A stretch of 61,779 nt of DNA. It comes from UBA1672 sp963977495 (GTDB lineage: Bacteria; Pseudomonadota; Alphaproteobacteria; Micavibrionales; Micavibrionaceae). The notes below the pieces were generated by a model. It was not told the origin of the DNA, made no database searches, and worked only from the letters and a program-made list of their open reading frames with translations. Below, one piece after another: positions 8,565 to 18,619 of the stretch. Position 1 is the stretch's first letter. Every line of letters starts with the position of its first letter. The DNA lies in NCBI GenBank assembly GCA_963977495.1, contig CAXBOT010000009.1:1-61779 (forward strand). The letters run 5' to 3'. Both the position numbers and the translations under genes were made by a program.

Positions 8565-9653
8565 ATGTTGGTTTCAAACAGGAGAAGATTGTGCCTTCTC
8601 TCAGGTGTATTATTATCAGTTGGGTATATTGCCCCCTCCCACGCTCAGGAATATCCGACGATTTCCGGTGAAGTCGTGATGGAACTGCAAAATGAATACA
8701 CGGCTAACTCCGACGATCCCGCGACAGACGGTTATAACAACATATTCTTCCGCACAGAAGTCGCCCCGACCTTACGTTTCAATGAGCATTTCTTTATCGA
8801 TGGTGTTGCCGTTCTTGAAAACATCCAAGACCGCGATCTATTTGAAAGTAATTTCTTCGACAATGAAGGGATCTTTATTGAAGAGATCAAAGTCAACTAT
8901 GAAAACGGCCCTTTGTCAGTGTTTGCGGGTAAATTCAACCCTGGCTTTGGCGCAGCATGGGACTTTCGCGGTATTTGGGGCGAAGATTTCGCCGAAGATT
9001 ATGAAATCACCGAAAAAATCGGCGTTGGCGCAAACTACACTTTCGGAAATGATACAATCGGCGAACACACAGTAACCGCGAATACATTCTTTGCTGACAC
9101 AACTTTCCTATCAGGTTCGCTTATCACAAATCGTAACACTTTGAACAAAAATGATGGCGGCGTTTCCAATACCGAAGATTTCTCCTCATTCGTTGTTTCA
9201 TTGCAAGGCGAAGACCTCGCAGGCGTTGAAAACCTTTATTATAAACTCGGCTATCGCAACCAAGACGAAGGTGACGTCAGCGCAGGCGGTGATCGCGAAA
9301 CAGGATACGCTGTGACATTGGGGCATAACTTCGCCGTGAACGATCATGTTGGTATGGATGCCCTTGTTGAATATGTGGATATCGACAATTTCGAAGCCGG
9401 CACAGATGACAAGCAATATCTGACAACCAGCCTGATCACAACAATCGACAATCAATGGAATGTGACCGCCAGTTATACGGCGCGCAATACGGACAGCCCC
9501 AGCGGCGATTCAGATGATCACTTGTTCCAACTCTCTGGTGGTTACGACTTTGGCCAAGGCACAACCGCCGAGCTTGGTTGGCGTAATTCGGAAGAAGCTG
9601 GCGTAGACACCGATATCGTTGGCGCCCTCATCCGACACACATTTGAATTCTAA
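8565..9653 (+). CDS. Outer membrane beta-barrel protein of an iron-regulated operon
   Basis: 362 aa with a signal peptide (cleavage after APSHA, about residue 27). Alternating amphipathic strands run throughout and the protein ends in F (RHTFEF), the usual BAM signal. No plug domain or TonB box is evident, so it is a porin-like barrel rather than a TonB receptor. A conserved-looking segment SVFAGKFNPGFGAAWDF sits near residue 120. The ribosome site GAAGGA precedes the start. It follows the Fur box and leads the imelysin and DUF1111 genes by 23 nt. It may pass or bind an iron-related ligand (inference from context). Confidence 0.75.
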   Translation: MLVSNRRRLCLLSGVLLSVGYIAPSHAQEYPTISGEVVMELQNEYTANSDDPATDGYNNIFFRTEVAPTLRFNEHFFIDGVAVLENIQDRDLFESNFFDNEGIFIEEIKVNYENGPLSVFAGKFNPGFGAAWDFRGIWGEDFAEDYEITEKIGVGANYTFGNDTIGEHTVTANTFFADTTFLSGSLITNRNTLNKNDGGVSNTEDFSSFVVSLQGEDLAGVENLYYKLGYRNQDEGDVSAGGDRETGYAVTLGHNFAVNDHVGMDALVEYVDIDNFEAGTDDKQYLTTSLITTIDNQWNVTASYTARNTDSPSGDSDDHLFQLSGGYDFGQGTTAELGWRNSEEAGVDTDIVGALIRHTFEF

Positions 9654-9676
9654 TCAAAATAGAAAAGAGCAAACTG

Positions 9677-10807
9677 ATGAAAAAAACAATTTTAACATTA
9701 GCCGCTGGTGTTTCTTTGGCGCTATTCAGCACGGTATCTCACGCGGATACAACGCCGATCACACAAGAAGTCGTCGTTCAAAATTATGCAGGTCTTGTTT
9801 ATACCAGCTATAACGCCGCCTATCAGGACGGGTTAAAGCTACAACAAGCCATTGACGGTTTTCTTGCAAACCCAAACGACGATACGTTGAACGGCGCCAA
9901 GCAAGCATGGCTTACCTCGCGCAATTCATACGGACAAACAGAAGCCTTCCGCTTTTACGAAGGGCCGATTGACTTTGCCGATGCCGATGGCAATGAAGGG
10001 CCGGAAGGCCGCTTGAATGCGTGGCCTCTGGATGAAGCCTATATTGACTATGTTCAGGGCAATCCCAATGCCGGACTGGTCAATAATAAAGGCGTTAAAA
10101 TCACCAAAGACTCTTTGTCAGGTGAAAACCAAGCCAATGACGAAGCCGAAGTATCCACGGGTTATCATGCGATTGAGTTCCTTTTATGGGGACAAGACCT
10201 CAACATCGACGGCCCGGGTAATCGTCCGGTTTCCGACTATGCCAAGACGGCCAACAATGAACGCCGCCGCGCATATTTAAAAGTTGTGACAGAATTGGTG
10301 GTTGATGATTTGAAATTCCTCGTCGATCAGTGGGCGCCGAACCAAGACAACTACGCGAAAACATTTGTTCAGGATAAAGATGCCCTTTCCAAAATCATGA
10401 CGGCGCTTGCAACATTAAGCGGTTTTGAACTGGCTTCCGAACGCATGGCGACCGCCTTGGATTCAGGGGATCAGGAAGATGAACATTCCTGTTTTTCAGA
10501 CAACACGCATAATGACTTTATCTATAATGCCCAAGGTATTATGAATGTTTTCTTCAGTGCAGGGCTTTATGAATATCTGGAAACGAAGGATGATGATCTT
10601 GCCGAAGAGCTTGAAGAACAAATTCTTGAAACCAAGAAATTAATCGCCGCCCTGCCGCATCCGATTGATCGCGAAATCTTAAGCACACCCAAGGGGAGTG
10701 AAGCCCGCCAGAAAATGGAAATGGCTGTATCATCCTTGCAAAAAGAAGCTGACCTGTTTAAGAAAGCTGGGGACGTTTTAGGGATCAAAGTTTCGATTAA
10801 CGAGTAA
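9677..10807 (+). CDS. Imelysin-family (M75-like) periplasmic iron-regulated protein
   Basis: 376 aa with a signal peptide (MKKTILTLAAGVSLALFSTVSHA). Motif GYHAIEFLLWG near residue 163 is the imelysin GxHxxE signature, proposed to bind metal. Other landmarks are RFYEGPID and NRRRAYLK-like stretches. Relatives include IrpA and the EfeO core; peptidase activity is doubtful, and iron binding or uptake is the favoured role. It sits between the barrel protein and a di-haem DUF1111 protein, a recurrent iron-limitation operon in marine and other proteobacteria. Confidence 0.9.
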   Translation: MKKTILTLAAGVSLALFSTVSHADTTPITQEVVVQNYAGLVYTSYNAAYQDGLKLQQAIDGFLANPNDDTLNGAKQAWLTSRNSYGQTEAFRFYEGPIDFADADGNEGPEGRLNAWPLDEAYIDYVQGNPNAGLVNNKGVKITKDSLSGENQANDEAEVSTGYHAIEFLLWGQDLNIDGPGNRPVSDYAKTANNERRRAYLKVVTELVVDDLKFLVDQWAPNQDNYAKTFVQDKDALSKIMTALATLSGFELASERMATALDSGDQEDEHSCFSDNTHNDFIYNAQGIMNVFFSAGLYEYLETKDDDLAEELEEQILETKKLIAALPHPIDREILSTPKGSEARQKMEMAVSSLQKEADLFKKAGDVLGIKVSINE

Positions 10808-10810
10808 GAA

Positions 10811-12208
10811 ATGCACATAAAGCATTTTGCCATAGCCATCATTGCGTATGTATCCTTTTGGGGCGTTGTTTACGCCGCAAAGGATACGTATGATTCTGCT
10901 ATACTCGACAATGCGCTGTCAGGCGGCGAGACCACCGTCTTTAATTATTCCCGCGATGCTTTTGCAAAACCCGCAGCAAATTTGCCGACCAAGAAACTAA
11001 GAGATTTCACCTTCGGCAATAAAATGTTCAATACAAGATGGGTAACGGCGCCTGCTTCGGTCACATCATTGGATGGTTTGGGGCCGACCTTTAACCGCAA
11101 ATCCTGCGCCGCCTGTCATTTTAAAGACGGCCGCGGCAAGCCCCCTTCTTCCCCCGATGAACCGATGATGTCGATGCTGGTGCGCCTCAGCGTCCCCGGA
11201 AATGCTGCCGATGGCGGGCCCTTGGGTCACCCTGTTTATGGCGGACAGCTCAATGATCGGGCTGTTCACGGCGTTCCCGCAGAGGGCATGGCTCAAATTT
11301 TTTATGAGGACATAAAAGGCCAATATCCAGACGGCACGCCTTACAGCCTACGCAAACCCAATTACAAATTTATCGAAATGGCTTATGGCCCGCTTGGTGA
11401 TGACATTATGTTTTCGCCGCGCGTTGCCCCTGCCCTGCATGGCGCGGGATTACTCGAAGCCATCCCCGAGGACACCATCATGGCGTGGGCTGATCCGAAC
11501 GACGCCGACGCAGATGGCATATCAGGCCGCCCGAACATGGTTTGGGACCCCATAAACAACACAAAGGCATTAGGGCGGTTTGGCTGGAAAGCCAACGTCT
11601 CGTCACTACGCTTGCAAGATGCGGGTGCAGCCGTTGGTGATATGGGCGTCACAACATCTGTATTCCCTGAACAAAACTGCCAAAATGCACAAACAGAATG
11701 CATAAACGCCCCTCATGGCGGCGCACCTGAAATGTCGGATACGCAACTTGATAAAATGACGTTTTATGTCAGTACGCTGGCCGTTCCTGCGCGGCGCAGC
11801 ATTGATGACCCACAAGTGTTAGCAGGCGCGCGTGCCTTTGAACAAGCGCGCTGCATTCAATGTCACAAGCCAAAAGCAATGACCGGCGAGCATGCCGTTG
11901 ATGCCCTATCCAACCAACTGATACAGCCCTTCACAGACATGCTTCTGCACGATATGGGCGAGGGTTTGGCCGATCACAGACCCGATTATGAAGCCACGGG
12001 AACAGAATGGCGCACCGCGCCACTATGGGGGATTGGCCTTGTGAAAATCGTCAATAAGCACACAAACTTCCTTCATGATGGCCGCGCGCGCAACATAGAA
12101 GAAGCCATTCTCTGGCATGGCGGTGAGGCCGAAGCTTCACAAGAAGCTTTTAAAGCGATGAACAAAGAAAAACGTGACGCCCTTATCACATTTTTAAATA
12201 GCTTATAA
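10811..12208 (+). CDS. Di-haem DUF1111 oxidoreductase of the imelysin operon
   Basis: 465 aa with an N-terminal secretion segment (MHIKHFAIAIIAYVSFWGVVYA). Two CxxCH c-type haem sites are visible: CAACH (about residue 98) and CIQCH (about 348). The MauG-like/DUF1111 family is often annotated thiol oxidoreductase, but its function is not proven. It starts 3 nt after the imelysin stop, so the two are co-translated. With imelysin it probably forms a periplasmic iron redox/uptake module controlled by the Fur box at 8448 (inference). Confidence 0.88.
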   Translation: MHIKHFAIAIIAYVSFWGVVYAAKDTYDSAILDNALSGGETTVFNYSRDAFAKPAANLPTKKLRDFTFGNKMFNTRWVTAPASVTSLDGLGPTFNRKSCAACHFKDGRGKPPSSPDEPMMSMLVRLSVPGNAADGGPLGHPVYGGQLNDRAVHGVPAEGMAQIFYEDIKGQYPDGTPYSLRKPNYKFIEMAYGPLGDDIMFSPRVAPALHGAGLLEAIPEDTIMAWADPNDADADGISGRPNMVWDPINNTKALGRFGWKANVSSLRLQDAGAAVGDMGVTTSVFPEQNCQNAQTECINAPHGGAPEMSDTQLDKMTFYVSTLAVPARRSIDDPQVLAGARAFEQARCIQCHKPKAMTGEHAVDALSNQLIQPFTDMLLHDMGEGLADHRPDYEATGTEWRTAPLWGIGLVKIVNKHTNFLHDGRARNIEEAILWHGGEAEASQEAFKAMNKEKRDALITFLNSL

Positions 12209-12267
12209 TAAAGCGACGCATCATATATGTCGTTTCATTACCAAGAAAACTTTTATAAAATAGGCTT

Positions 12268-12795
12268 ATGAGTAAAAAGACACCCGCCAAAACCGCCGCA
12301 AATGGAGAAATTCATTATATGACCCCGCATGGGCATGCTGTTCTTGAAAAGGAACTCTATTGGCTGTTGCATGATGAGCGCCCCAAAATTGTTGATATTG
12401 TGTCATGGGCGGCTGGCAATGGTGACCGTTCTGAAAATGGGGATTATATTTATAATAAAAAACGCCTGCGGGAAATTGACCGCCGCGTACGCTATTTAAG
12501 CAAAAAGCTGGAAAACACAGAAATCGTTGACCCAAAACAACAACAAAGTCTGAGCCGTGTTTATTTCGGCGCAACGGTGACCTATGCCAAAGAAGATGAC
12601 AGCGAAGTCACCATCATACTTGTCGGTGTTGACGAAGCCAATTTTGATGAGGGGAAAATCAACTGGCTCTCCCCCGTTGGTAAGGCGCTGATGAAGGCCG
12701 AAGAAGGCGATGTTGTAAAGGTACGCACCGATGGAAAGGTCGAAACCATTGAGATTTTAGAAATTAAATACCCGATAGAAACAAAGGCAAAATAA
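12268..12795 (+). CDS. greB: GreB-type transcript cleavage factor
   Basis: 175 aa. The N-terminal coiled coil runs from about residue 15 to 85 and carries GDRSENGDYIYNKKRLREIDRRVRYL, which matches GreB (acidic tip SEN-DY). The C-terminal FKBP-like domain contains GATVTYA and SPVGKALMKAEEGDVV. It binds the RNA polymerase secondary channel and restarts backtracked complexes. The first about 15 residues are lysine-rich and variable. It is monocistronic between the iron operon and the RND operon. Confidence 0.92.
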   Translation: MSKKTPAKTAANGEIHYMTPHGHAVLEKELYWLLHDERPKIVDIVSWAAGNGDRSENGDYIYNKKRLREIDRRVRYLSKKLENTEIVDPKQQQSLSRVYFGATVTYAKEDDSEVTIILVGVDEANFDEGKINWLSPVGKALMKAEEGDVVKVRTDGKVETIEILEIKYPIETKAK

Positions 12796-12809
12796 AATCC
12801 GGTAAAAAC

Positions 12810-12865
12810 GAAGGATATGGATGCATGCAGCGTATAAGTTTGATGCTGTGCATTATCCAACCTTC
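12810..12865. terminator. Imperfect long hairpin after greB
   Basis: GAAGG...TGGAT.CATGCAG on the left is mirrored by CTGTGCATTATCCAACCTTC on the right, around an 11-nt loop. A purine-rich A tract follows, not a clean U run. It may terminate greB or act as an operator ahead of the RND operon. Confidence 0.35.
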
Positions 12866-12878
12866 TAAAAAGAAAAAA

Positions 12879-12906
12879 TGTAACCATCACAAACTTTTGA
12901 ATGAAT
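12879..12906 (+). promoter_or_regulatory. SigF-like promoter candidate for the RND operon
   Basis: TGTAACC-N16-TGAAT: the -35 and spacing match the sites around the sigma/NrsF locus, with one mismatch in the -10 (T for C). It ends 22 nt before the adaptor start codon. Confidence 0.4.
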
Positions 12907-12928
12907 ATCGTTAGATTGCGGAGAACGA

Positions 12929-14017
12929 ATGACCAAACTTATTTTTACACTTATTGCACTATGCGCGCTTAGCGTTCCGGTAACACACGCCATCGCGCAA
13001 CAAAAAGGCCCCAAAGGCCCAACATCGGTTATCGTATCCCCAGCGACCCTGAAAAGCTTTTCTGATCGTGTTGAAGCTCTGGGCACAACAAAAGCCAATG
13101 AAAGTGTGGTCATCACGCCCGATACGACGGAAAAAGTGGAGCATATCCATTTCGATGACGGTCAAAACGTTAAAAAAGGCGACCTCTTACTCACATTGGA
13201 TAAGAACGAAGAAGAAGCCGATTTAAGAGCCGCAGAAGCCTCGCTTTCTGAAACACAATCCGCCTATGATCGCGCCAAAAACTTACAGAGCAGCAACGCC
13301 TTATCAAAAGGGACACTACAAGAAAGACTAGCGGCCTTAAGACAAAGCGAAGCCGCCGTTGAATCCATGAAGGCGCGCATTGATGAATTAACCATCACCG
13401 CGCCGTTTGACGGCATCTTGGGCTTACGCGAAGTCAGTGTCGGCACATTGGTACAACCCGGTGACATGATCACAACCATCGACGATCTCAGCCAAATCAA
13501 AGTTGATTTTGAAGTGCCCTCAATCTTTCTATCAACCCTGAAACCCGGCCTACCAATATCCGGCAAAGTCGAAGCCTTTGGTGATCGTGAATTTATTGGC
13601 ACAGTGCGCACCGTCAACACACAAGTCGATCCGGTAACGCGTACAATCAAGGTGCGGGCAATATTACCAAACCCGGACTATGCGCTTAAACCCGGATTGT
13701 TAATGAACATAACCCTGCTCAAAAACCAAAGGCAGGCTATTCTAATTCCGGAAGAAGCCCTCCTGAAACGTGGTGAGAGGAATTTTGTTTATGTCGTTGT
13801 TAAGAATGGTGAAAAACTTATCGCCAGACAAACCGAAATCACAATTGGCGGACGCCAACCCGGCGATGTAGAGGTTCTTTCAGGGCTGCAACCCGATGAT
13901 CTCGTTGTCGCCCACGGCACTGTCAAGGTCAGTGACGGCGCAGAAGTCAGCATCCGCGCAACAGAAACAGAGAACGCCCCCCTTGACGCATTACTCAAAC
14001 AAAAACAGAAAGGGTAA
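12929..14017 (+). CDS. RND efflux periplasmic adaptor (HlyD/MexE-like)
   Basis: 362 aa with a signal peptide (to about ...THAIA, residue 23). A lipoyl half-motif (FDDGQNVKKGDLLLTLD) is followed by a short coiled-coil hairpin (about 85-150), the second lipoyl half (APFDGILGLREVSVGTLVQPG) and a beta-barrel/proximal domain (VDPVTRTIKVRAILPNPDYALKPG). It has no metal-binding His/Met clusters, in contrast to the CusB homologue at 4502. It is the first gene of a three-gene operon with permease and channel, all within 7 nt or overlapping. Confidence 0.9.
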   Translation: MTKLIFTLIALCALSVPVTHAIAQQKGPKGPTSVIVSPATLKSFSDRVEALGTTKANESVVITPDTTEKVEHIHFDDGQNVKKGDLLLTLDKNEEEADLRAAEASLSETQSAYDRAKNLQSSNALSKGTLQERLAALRQSEAAVESMKARIDELTITAPFDGILGLREVSVGTLVQPGDMITTIDDLSQIKVDFEVPSIFLSTLKPGLPISGKVEAFGDREFIGTVRTVNTQVDPVTRTIKVRAILPNPDYALKPGLLMNITLLKNQRQAILIPEEALLKRGERNFVYVVVKNGEKLIARQTEITIGGRQPGDVEVLSGLQPDDLVVAHGTVKVSDGAEVSIRATETENAPLDALLKQKQKG

Positions 14018-14023
14018 GACATC

Positions 14024-17000
14024 ATGATTTTATCCGACGTTTCTGTTACGCGTCCGGTTTTTGCATCAGTGCTTTCTTTGCTCTTGATTGCTTTCGGAAT
14101 TATCTCTTTCACACGCCTGCCCTTACGTGAATATCCCGACATTGATCCGCCGATCGTGTCCGTAGACACCAGCTATCAAGGGGCATCAGCAAACATTGTC
14201 GAAACCCGCATTACAGAGGTCATTGAAGACCGTATTTCGGGCGTCGAAGGCATTAAATTCATCTCTTCCAGTTCCTCTGATGGGCGCTCTCGCATCAATA
14301 TTGAATTTGAAGTCGGACGCGATATAGAAGCCGCAACAAACGATGTGCGTGATCGCGTATCAGGCGTGATCGATAACCTTCCCGAAGAAGCTGATCCGCC
14401 GGATATTCAAAAGGCCGATTCCAGTGACGATGTTATTATATGGCTGAACCTAACCAGTGACCGCATGAACACGCTGGAACTCACAGACTATGCGAAACGA
14501 CACTTGCAGGATCGTTTCTCTATCCTGCCCGGTGTGGCACGTGTGCGCGTTGGTGGCGGACTTGAATACGCCATGCGTGTTTGGCTGGATCGAAGCAAGA
14601 TGGCCGCGCGCGGCTTAACCGTAAGCGATATCGAACAAGCCCTGCGCAGTGAGAATATAGAGCTTCCCGCTGGCAGCATTGAATCAGAAGAAACACAATT
14701 CACCGCAAGGATACAGCGCGCCTACAGCACACCAGAGGACTTCAAAAAACTGGTCATTGCACGCTCTGACAGCTATCTGGTGCGCCTCGCCGATGTGGCG
14801 CGCATTGAAAAAGCCGCCATTGAAAACAGAACATTTTTCCGTGGAAACGGTATTCCCATGGTGGGCATTGGTATCATTAAACAATCCAAAGCCAACACCA
14901 TTGCGGTTGCTCAAGGCGCGATTGCCCTGACTGAGCGTTTAGGCCCTAACCTCCCCCCGGGTATGGAGCTTCACAACTCCTATGACACCTCTGTTTTTAT
15001 TCAAAACTCCATTACCGAAGTGTATAAAACGCTCATCATTGCGATGGTTTTGGTTGTCGCCGTAATTTACCTGTTTTTGGGCAGTTTCCGCGCCATGCTG
15101 GTGCCTGCCGTGACTGTGCCGGTGTCCTTGGTTGCCACCTTTATCGTGCTTTATGCGTTTGGCTACTCCATTAATCTTTTAACCTTGCTCGCCCTTGTGC
15201 TCGCTATTGGATTGGTTGTTGATGACGCCATTGTTGTGCTTGAAAACATCTATCGCCGCATAGAAGACGGCGAACCGCCCCTCTCCGCAGCCTATGAAGG
15301 CACACGGCAGGTCAGTTTTGCTGTTATCGCAACCACAGTTGTTTTGGTGTCGGTGTTCGCCCCCATCACCTTTTTGGAAGGTGATCTTGGACGGCTCTTT
15401 ACAGAATTTTCGGTCACGATGTCCGCGGCCGTTATTTTCTCAACGTTTGTCGCCGTCACGCTTTGCCCGATGATTGCCTCAAAAATCCTGAAGAAAACAG
15501 AACGCGGCGCCCTCAGCGCAAAAGTCGATTATGTGTTTGAAAAATTCAAGGCGCGCTATACATCATGGTTAAAATTCGTTCTTAAATACCGCATGCTCAC
15601 ACTGATCTTATTTGCAGCCATCGCCGCAAGCGCAGTATTCCTGTTTAACGCAATCCCCTCAGAATACGCCCCGAAAGAAGATCGCGGCGCCTTTTTCATA
15701 CTCGTTAACGGTCAGGAAGGTGCGTCCTTCCAATATACCAGCGAATATATGAATGAAATAGAACACCGCCTGATGCCCTATGTTGAGAGTGGTGAAGTTA
15801 ATCGCCTGTTGGTACGCGCACCGCGTTCCTTCGGCACACTCGCCAGCTTTAACGATGGTATTGTCATTGTCGTTCTCAACGATTGGTCAAAACGCCGCCC
15901 TGCAAAAGCCATCATGGCAGAGGTCGCCGGAAAATTGAGCGATCTACCGGGCGTGCGCGCCTTCCCTGTGATGCGGCAAGGCTTTGGCGGTGGTATCGGT
16001 AAACCTGTGCAGTTTGTTCTTGGCGGCGGTACATATGGCCAACTGGCGGCATGGCGCGATATCCTTATTGAAAAAATCAATGAAAATAATCCGGGACTCA
16101 CGGATATCGACAGCGATTATAAGGAAACGAAACCGCAACTGCGTTTAATCATAAACAAAGACCGCGCCGCCGACATCGGTGTCAGTATTGAAACCATCGG
16201 ACGCACATTGGAAACCATGCTCGGCTCACGCAAAGTAACGACCTATATCGAAGATGGCGAAGAATATGACGTCATCCTCGAAGGGGAACGCGCAGAACAA
16301 CGCACGCCGACCAATATGCAAAACATCTATGTGCGCGCCGATAAAAGCGACAAACTTATCCCGCTATCTAACCTTGTGACCATCGAAGAATACGCCGATT
16401 CAGGTACACTGAACCGTTATAACCGCGTGCGCGCCGTCACGATTGAGGCCGGACTGAAAGAAGGCTATTCCTTAGGCGAAGCGCTGGACTATATGCGCAA
16501 ATTAACGCGTGAAAATCTGCCCGAAGATGTCATCATAGATTACAAAGGTGAATCACTGGACTTCCAAAGCAGTGGCTCCTCCCTTGCCTTCATTTTCGGT
16601 CTTGGCTTTATTGTGGTCTTCCTTGTTCTGGCTGCACAATTCGAAAGCTACATCCACCCGCTCGTTATTATTTTAACGGTGCCACTGGCTATTTCCGGGG
16701 CCTTGGCGGGGCTATATTTAACGGGCAACAGCCTGAATGTCTATACGCAAATCGGATTGATTATGTTGATCGGGCTGGCCTCTAAAAACGGTATTTTAAT
16801 CGTGGAATTCGTGAACCAGTTGCGCGACGAAGGTGTTGAGTTTTCTCAAGCCTTAATCGGAGCCGCGCAAATACGTCTGCGTCCGATTGCCATGACCGGC
16901 ATCACAACGGTGGCGGGTTCCCTCCCCCTTATCCTATCCACCGGCGCAGGGGCGGAAACACGCGTTGCCATCGGGGTTGTTATTTTATTCGGCGTTACCG

Positions 17001-17122
17001 CAGCCACATTCTTTACGCTCTTTATTGTTCCCGTCGCCTATGATTTACTGGCACGCGGCACTGGCTCGCCCAATGATGTCAAACGCAAGCTTGAACAAGA
17101 GCAAAAGGAAAAGGCCGCATGA
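14024..17122 (+). CDS. RND multidrug-type efflux permease (HAE1)
   Basis: A 1032-aa inner membrane proton/drug antiporter. The N-terminus MILSDVSVTRPVFASVLSLL is typical. The TM4 proton-relay motif GLVVDDAIVVLENIYRR carries the double Asp of HAE1 pumps. Two large periplasmic loops flank the expected 12 membrane segments, and TM10-11 read LIMLIGLASKNGILIVEF. It starts 7 nt after the adaptor and overlaps the channel gene by 4 nt. Substrates cannot be read from sequence; the cluster has no local TetR/LysR regulator. Confidence 0.93.
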   Translation: MILSDVSVTRPVFASVLSLLLIAFGIISFTRLPLREYPDIDPPIVSVDTSYQGASANIVETRITEVIEDRISGVEGIKFISSSSSDGRSRINIEFEVGRDIEAATNDVRDRVSGVIDNLPEEADPPDIQKADSSDDVIIWLNLTSDRMNTLELTDYAKRHLQDRFSILPGVARVRVGGGLEYAMRVWLDRSKMAARGLTVSDIEQALRSENIELPAGSIESEETQFTARIQRAYSTPEDFKKLVIARSDSYLVRLADVARIEKAAIENRTFFRGNGIPMVGIGIIKQSKANTIAVAQGAIALTERLGPNLPPGMELHNSYDTSVFIQNSITEVYKTLIIAMVLVVAVIYLFLGSFRAMLVPAVTVPVSLVATFIVLYAFGYSINLLTLLALVLAIGLVVDDAIVVLENIYRRIEDGEPPLSAAYEGTRQVSFAVIATTVVLVSVFAPITFLEGDLGRLFTEFSVTMSAAVIFSTFVAVTLCPMIASKILKKTERGALSAKVDYVFEKFKARYTSWLKFVLKYRMLTLILFAAIAASAVFLFNAIPSEYAPKEDRGAFFILVNGQEGASFQYTSEYMNEIEHRLMPYVESGEVNRLLVRAPRSFGTLASFNDGIVIVVLNDWSKRRPAKAIMAEVAGKLSDLPGVRAFPVMRQGFGGGIGKPVQFVLGGGTYGQLAAWRDILIEKINENNPGLTDIDSDYKETKPQLRLIINKDRAADIGVSIETIGRTLETMLGSRKVTTYIEDGEEYDVILEGERAEQRTPTNMQNIYVRADKSDKLIPLSNLVTIEEYADSGTLNRYNRVRAVTIEAGLKEGYSLGEALDYMRKLTRENLPEDVIIDYKGESLDFQSSGSSLAFIFGLGFIVVFLVLAAQFESYIHPLVIILTVPLAISGALAGLYLTGNSLNVYTQIGLIMLIGLASKNGILIVEFVNQLRDEGVEFSQALIGAAQIRLRPIAMTGITTVAGSLPLILSTGAGAETRVAIGVVILFGVTAATFFTLFIVPVAYDLLARGTGSPNDVKRKLEQEQKEKAA

Positions 17123-18564
17123 CCACAAAACCTGTCATTCTTATCGCTGCATTATGCCTGAGCGCATGCACTGTCGGCCCTGATTATTTTTCACCGATCA
17201 ACGCGGCGTCCGATCAATGGGCATCCGTGGATCCTGCACATATATCGCTCGACCCGATAACAGTGGAATGGTGGACAATTTTCAATGATCCCCTGCTCAA
17301 TGACTATATCAATCAAGCCGCGCAGCAGAATAAAGATCTGGAAATCGCACTGGCAAATTTACGCTATGCCCGCGCCCTGCGCCGTGAAGAAAACGCCGCC
17401 TTCCTGCCACAAATCGGCGGCGCGGCGCAAGCCAGTCGCTCAAAATCAAGCGCAGCCACCTCAACAACCGGCAATGCGAATATTCGTAATTTATATGATA
17501 CAGGCTTTGATGCCTCGTGGGAGCTCGACATCTTTGGCGGTAATCGCCGCGCAATAGAAGCAGCCGATGCACGCATCGGAAGCGCACAGGCGAGCTATCA
17601 CGATGTGATGTTATCAACATTGGCAGAAGTCGCGCGTAACTATTACGAAGCGCGGGGGCTGCAAAAACGTATCACCCTGCTTGAAAATAATGCCGATTTA
17701 CAGCAGCAAACATTTGAGGTCGTCAAAGCGCGCCTTGAGGTTGGTGAAGCCAGCGAATTTGACCTGTCACGCGCACGCGGTGAATATCAATTAACCCGCG
17801 CCCGCGTGCCCAATTTAAAGGCAGAGTTGAACGCGTCCATCTATACCCTTTCGGTTTTACTGGGGCAGCCGCCCGAAGCATTACTCGCCGAGATGAGTAC
17901 GGTTAAACCACTGCCCGCGCCGCCCGACATCGTGCCCGTGGGCTTGCGCTCTGACATTCTGCGCCGCAGACCGGATATAAAAATCGCCGAACGCGCACTT
18001 GCCGCCTACACTGCCGAAATCGGCGTAGAAACGTCGGCGCTGTTTCCCAAACTATTCCTGACAGGTGATATCGGATCACAAGCACGCGTCTTTGGTGATC
18101 TCTTCAGCGCATCAGGCGGTATTTGGTCACTGGGCTCGCTGGTGCAATGGTCTGTCTTTGAAGGGGGTGCCATTCGTGCGCGCATCAAAGCCAAAGAGGC
18201 ACAGAGCGAGGGCGCATTGGCCTTGTATGAAAAAACAGTTCTCGAAGCGCTTGCAGATGTGGAAACCACCCTCACCCGTTACGGCCAAGAAATTGAAACG
18301 CGCAAACGTCTGAATGACGGCGTACAAAGCCGCCGCCAATCGGTGCGCCTTGCCAAAGATTTATTTAACACAGGCGAAACAGATTATCTCGCCGTTCTGG
18401 ATTCAGAGCGTGAATTGACCGCGAGTGAAGATGATTTGGTTATCTCCGAAACAAATTCCATTACAAAACTGATTGCGCTTTATGCGGCTCTGGGCGGCGG
18501 ATGGGACTTCGCACCCGAAGATCATGCCGACCAACCTGATGACGTCACGGTGCAAAAACCATAA
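17119..18564 (+). CDS. NodT-family outer membrane efflux lipoprotein
   Basis: 481 aa. The lipobox LSAC (Cys about residue 16) is followed by TVGPDY, the canonical start of NodT/OprM-type channels. Two TolC repeats are seen: the first with ALANLRYARALRREENAAFLPQ..., the second with LRRRPDIKIAERALAAYTAEIG. It completes the tripartite RND pump and overlaps the permease stop by ATGA. It might also serve CusAB, whose own channel gene carries a stop codon (inference). Confidence 0.92.
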   Translation: MTTKPVILIAALCLSACTVGPDYFSPINAASDQWASVDPAHISLDPITVEWWTIFNDPLLNDYINQAAQQNKDLEIALANLRYARALRREENAAFLPQIGGAAQASRSKSSAATSTTGNANIRNLYDTGFDASWELDIFGGNRRAIEAADARIGSAQASYHDVMLSTLAEVARNYYEARGLQKRITLLENNADLQQQTFEVVKARLEVGEASEFDLSRARGEYQLTRARVPNLKAELNASIYTLSVLLGQPPEALLAEMSTVKPLPAPPDIVPVGLRSDILRRRPDIKIAERALAAYTAEIGVETSALFPKLFLTGDIGSQARVFGDLFSASGGIWSLGSLVQWSVFEGGAIRARIKAKEAQSEGALALYEKTVLEALADVETTLTRYGQEIETRKRLNDGVQSRRQSVRLAKDLFNTGETDYLAVLDSERELTASEDDLVISETNSITKLIALYAALGGGWDFAPEDHADQPDDVTVQKP

Positions 18565-18619
18565 CCCCTTTTAAATACAGCCAATACATGTAAAATTATA
18601 AAATACCGATTTACAAGAA

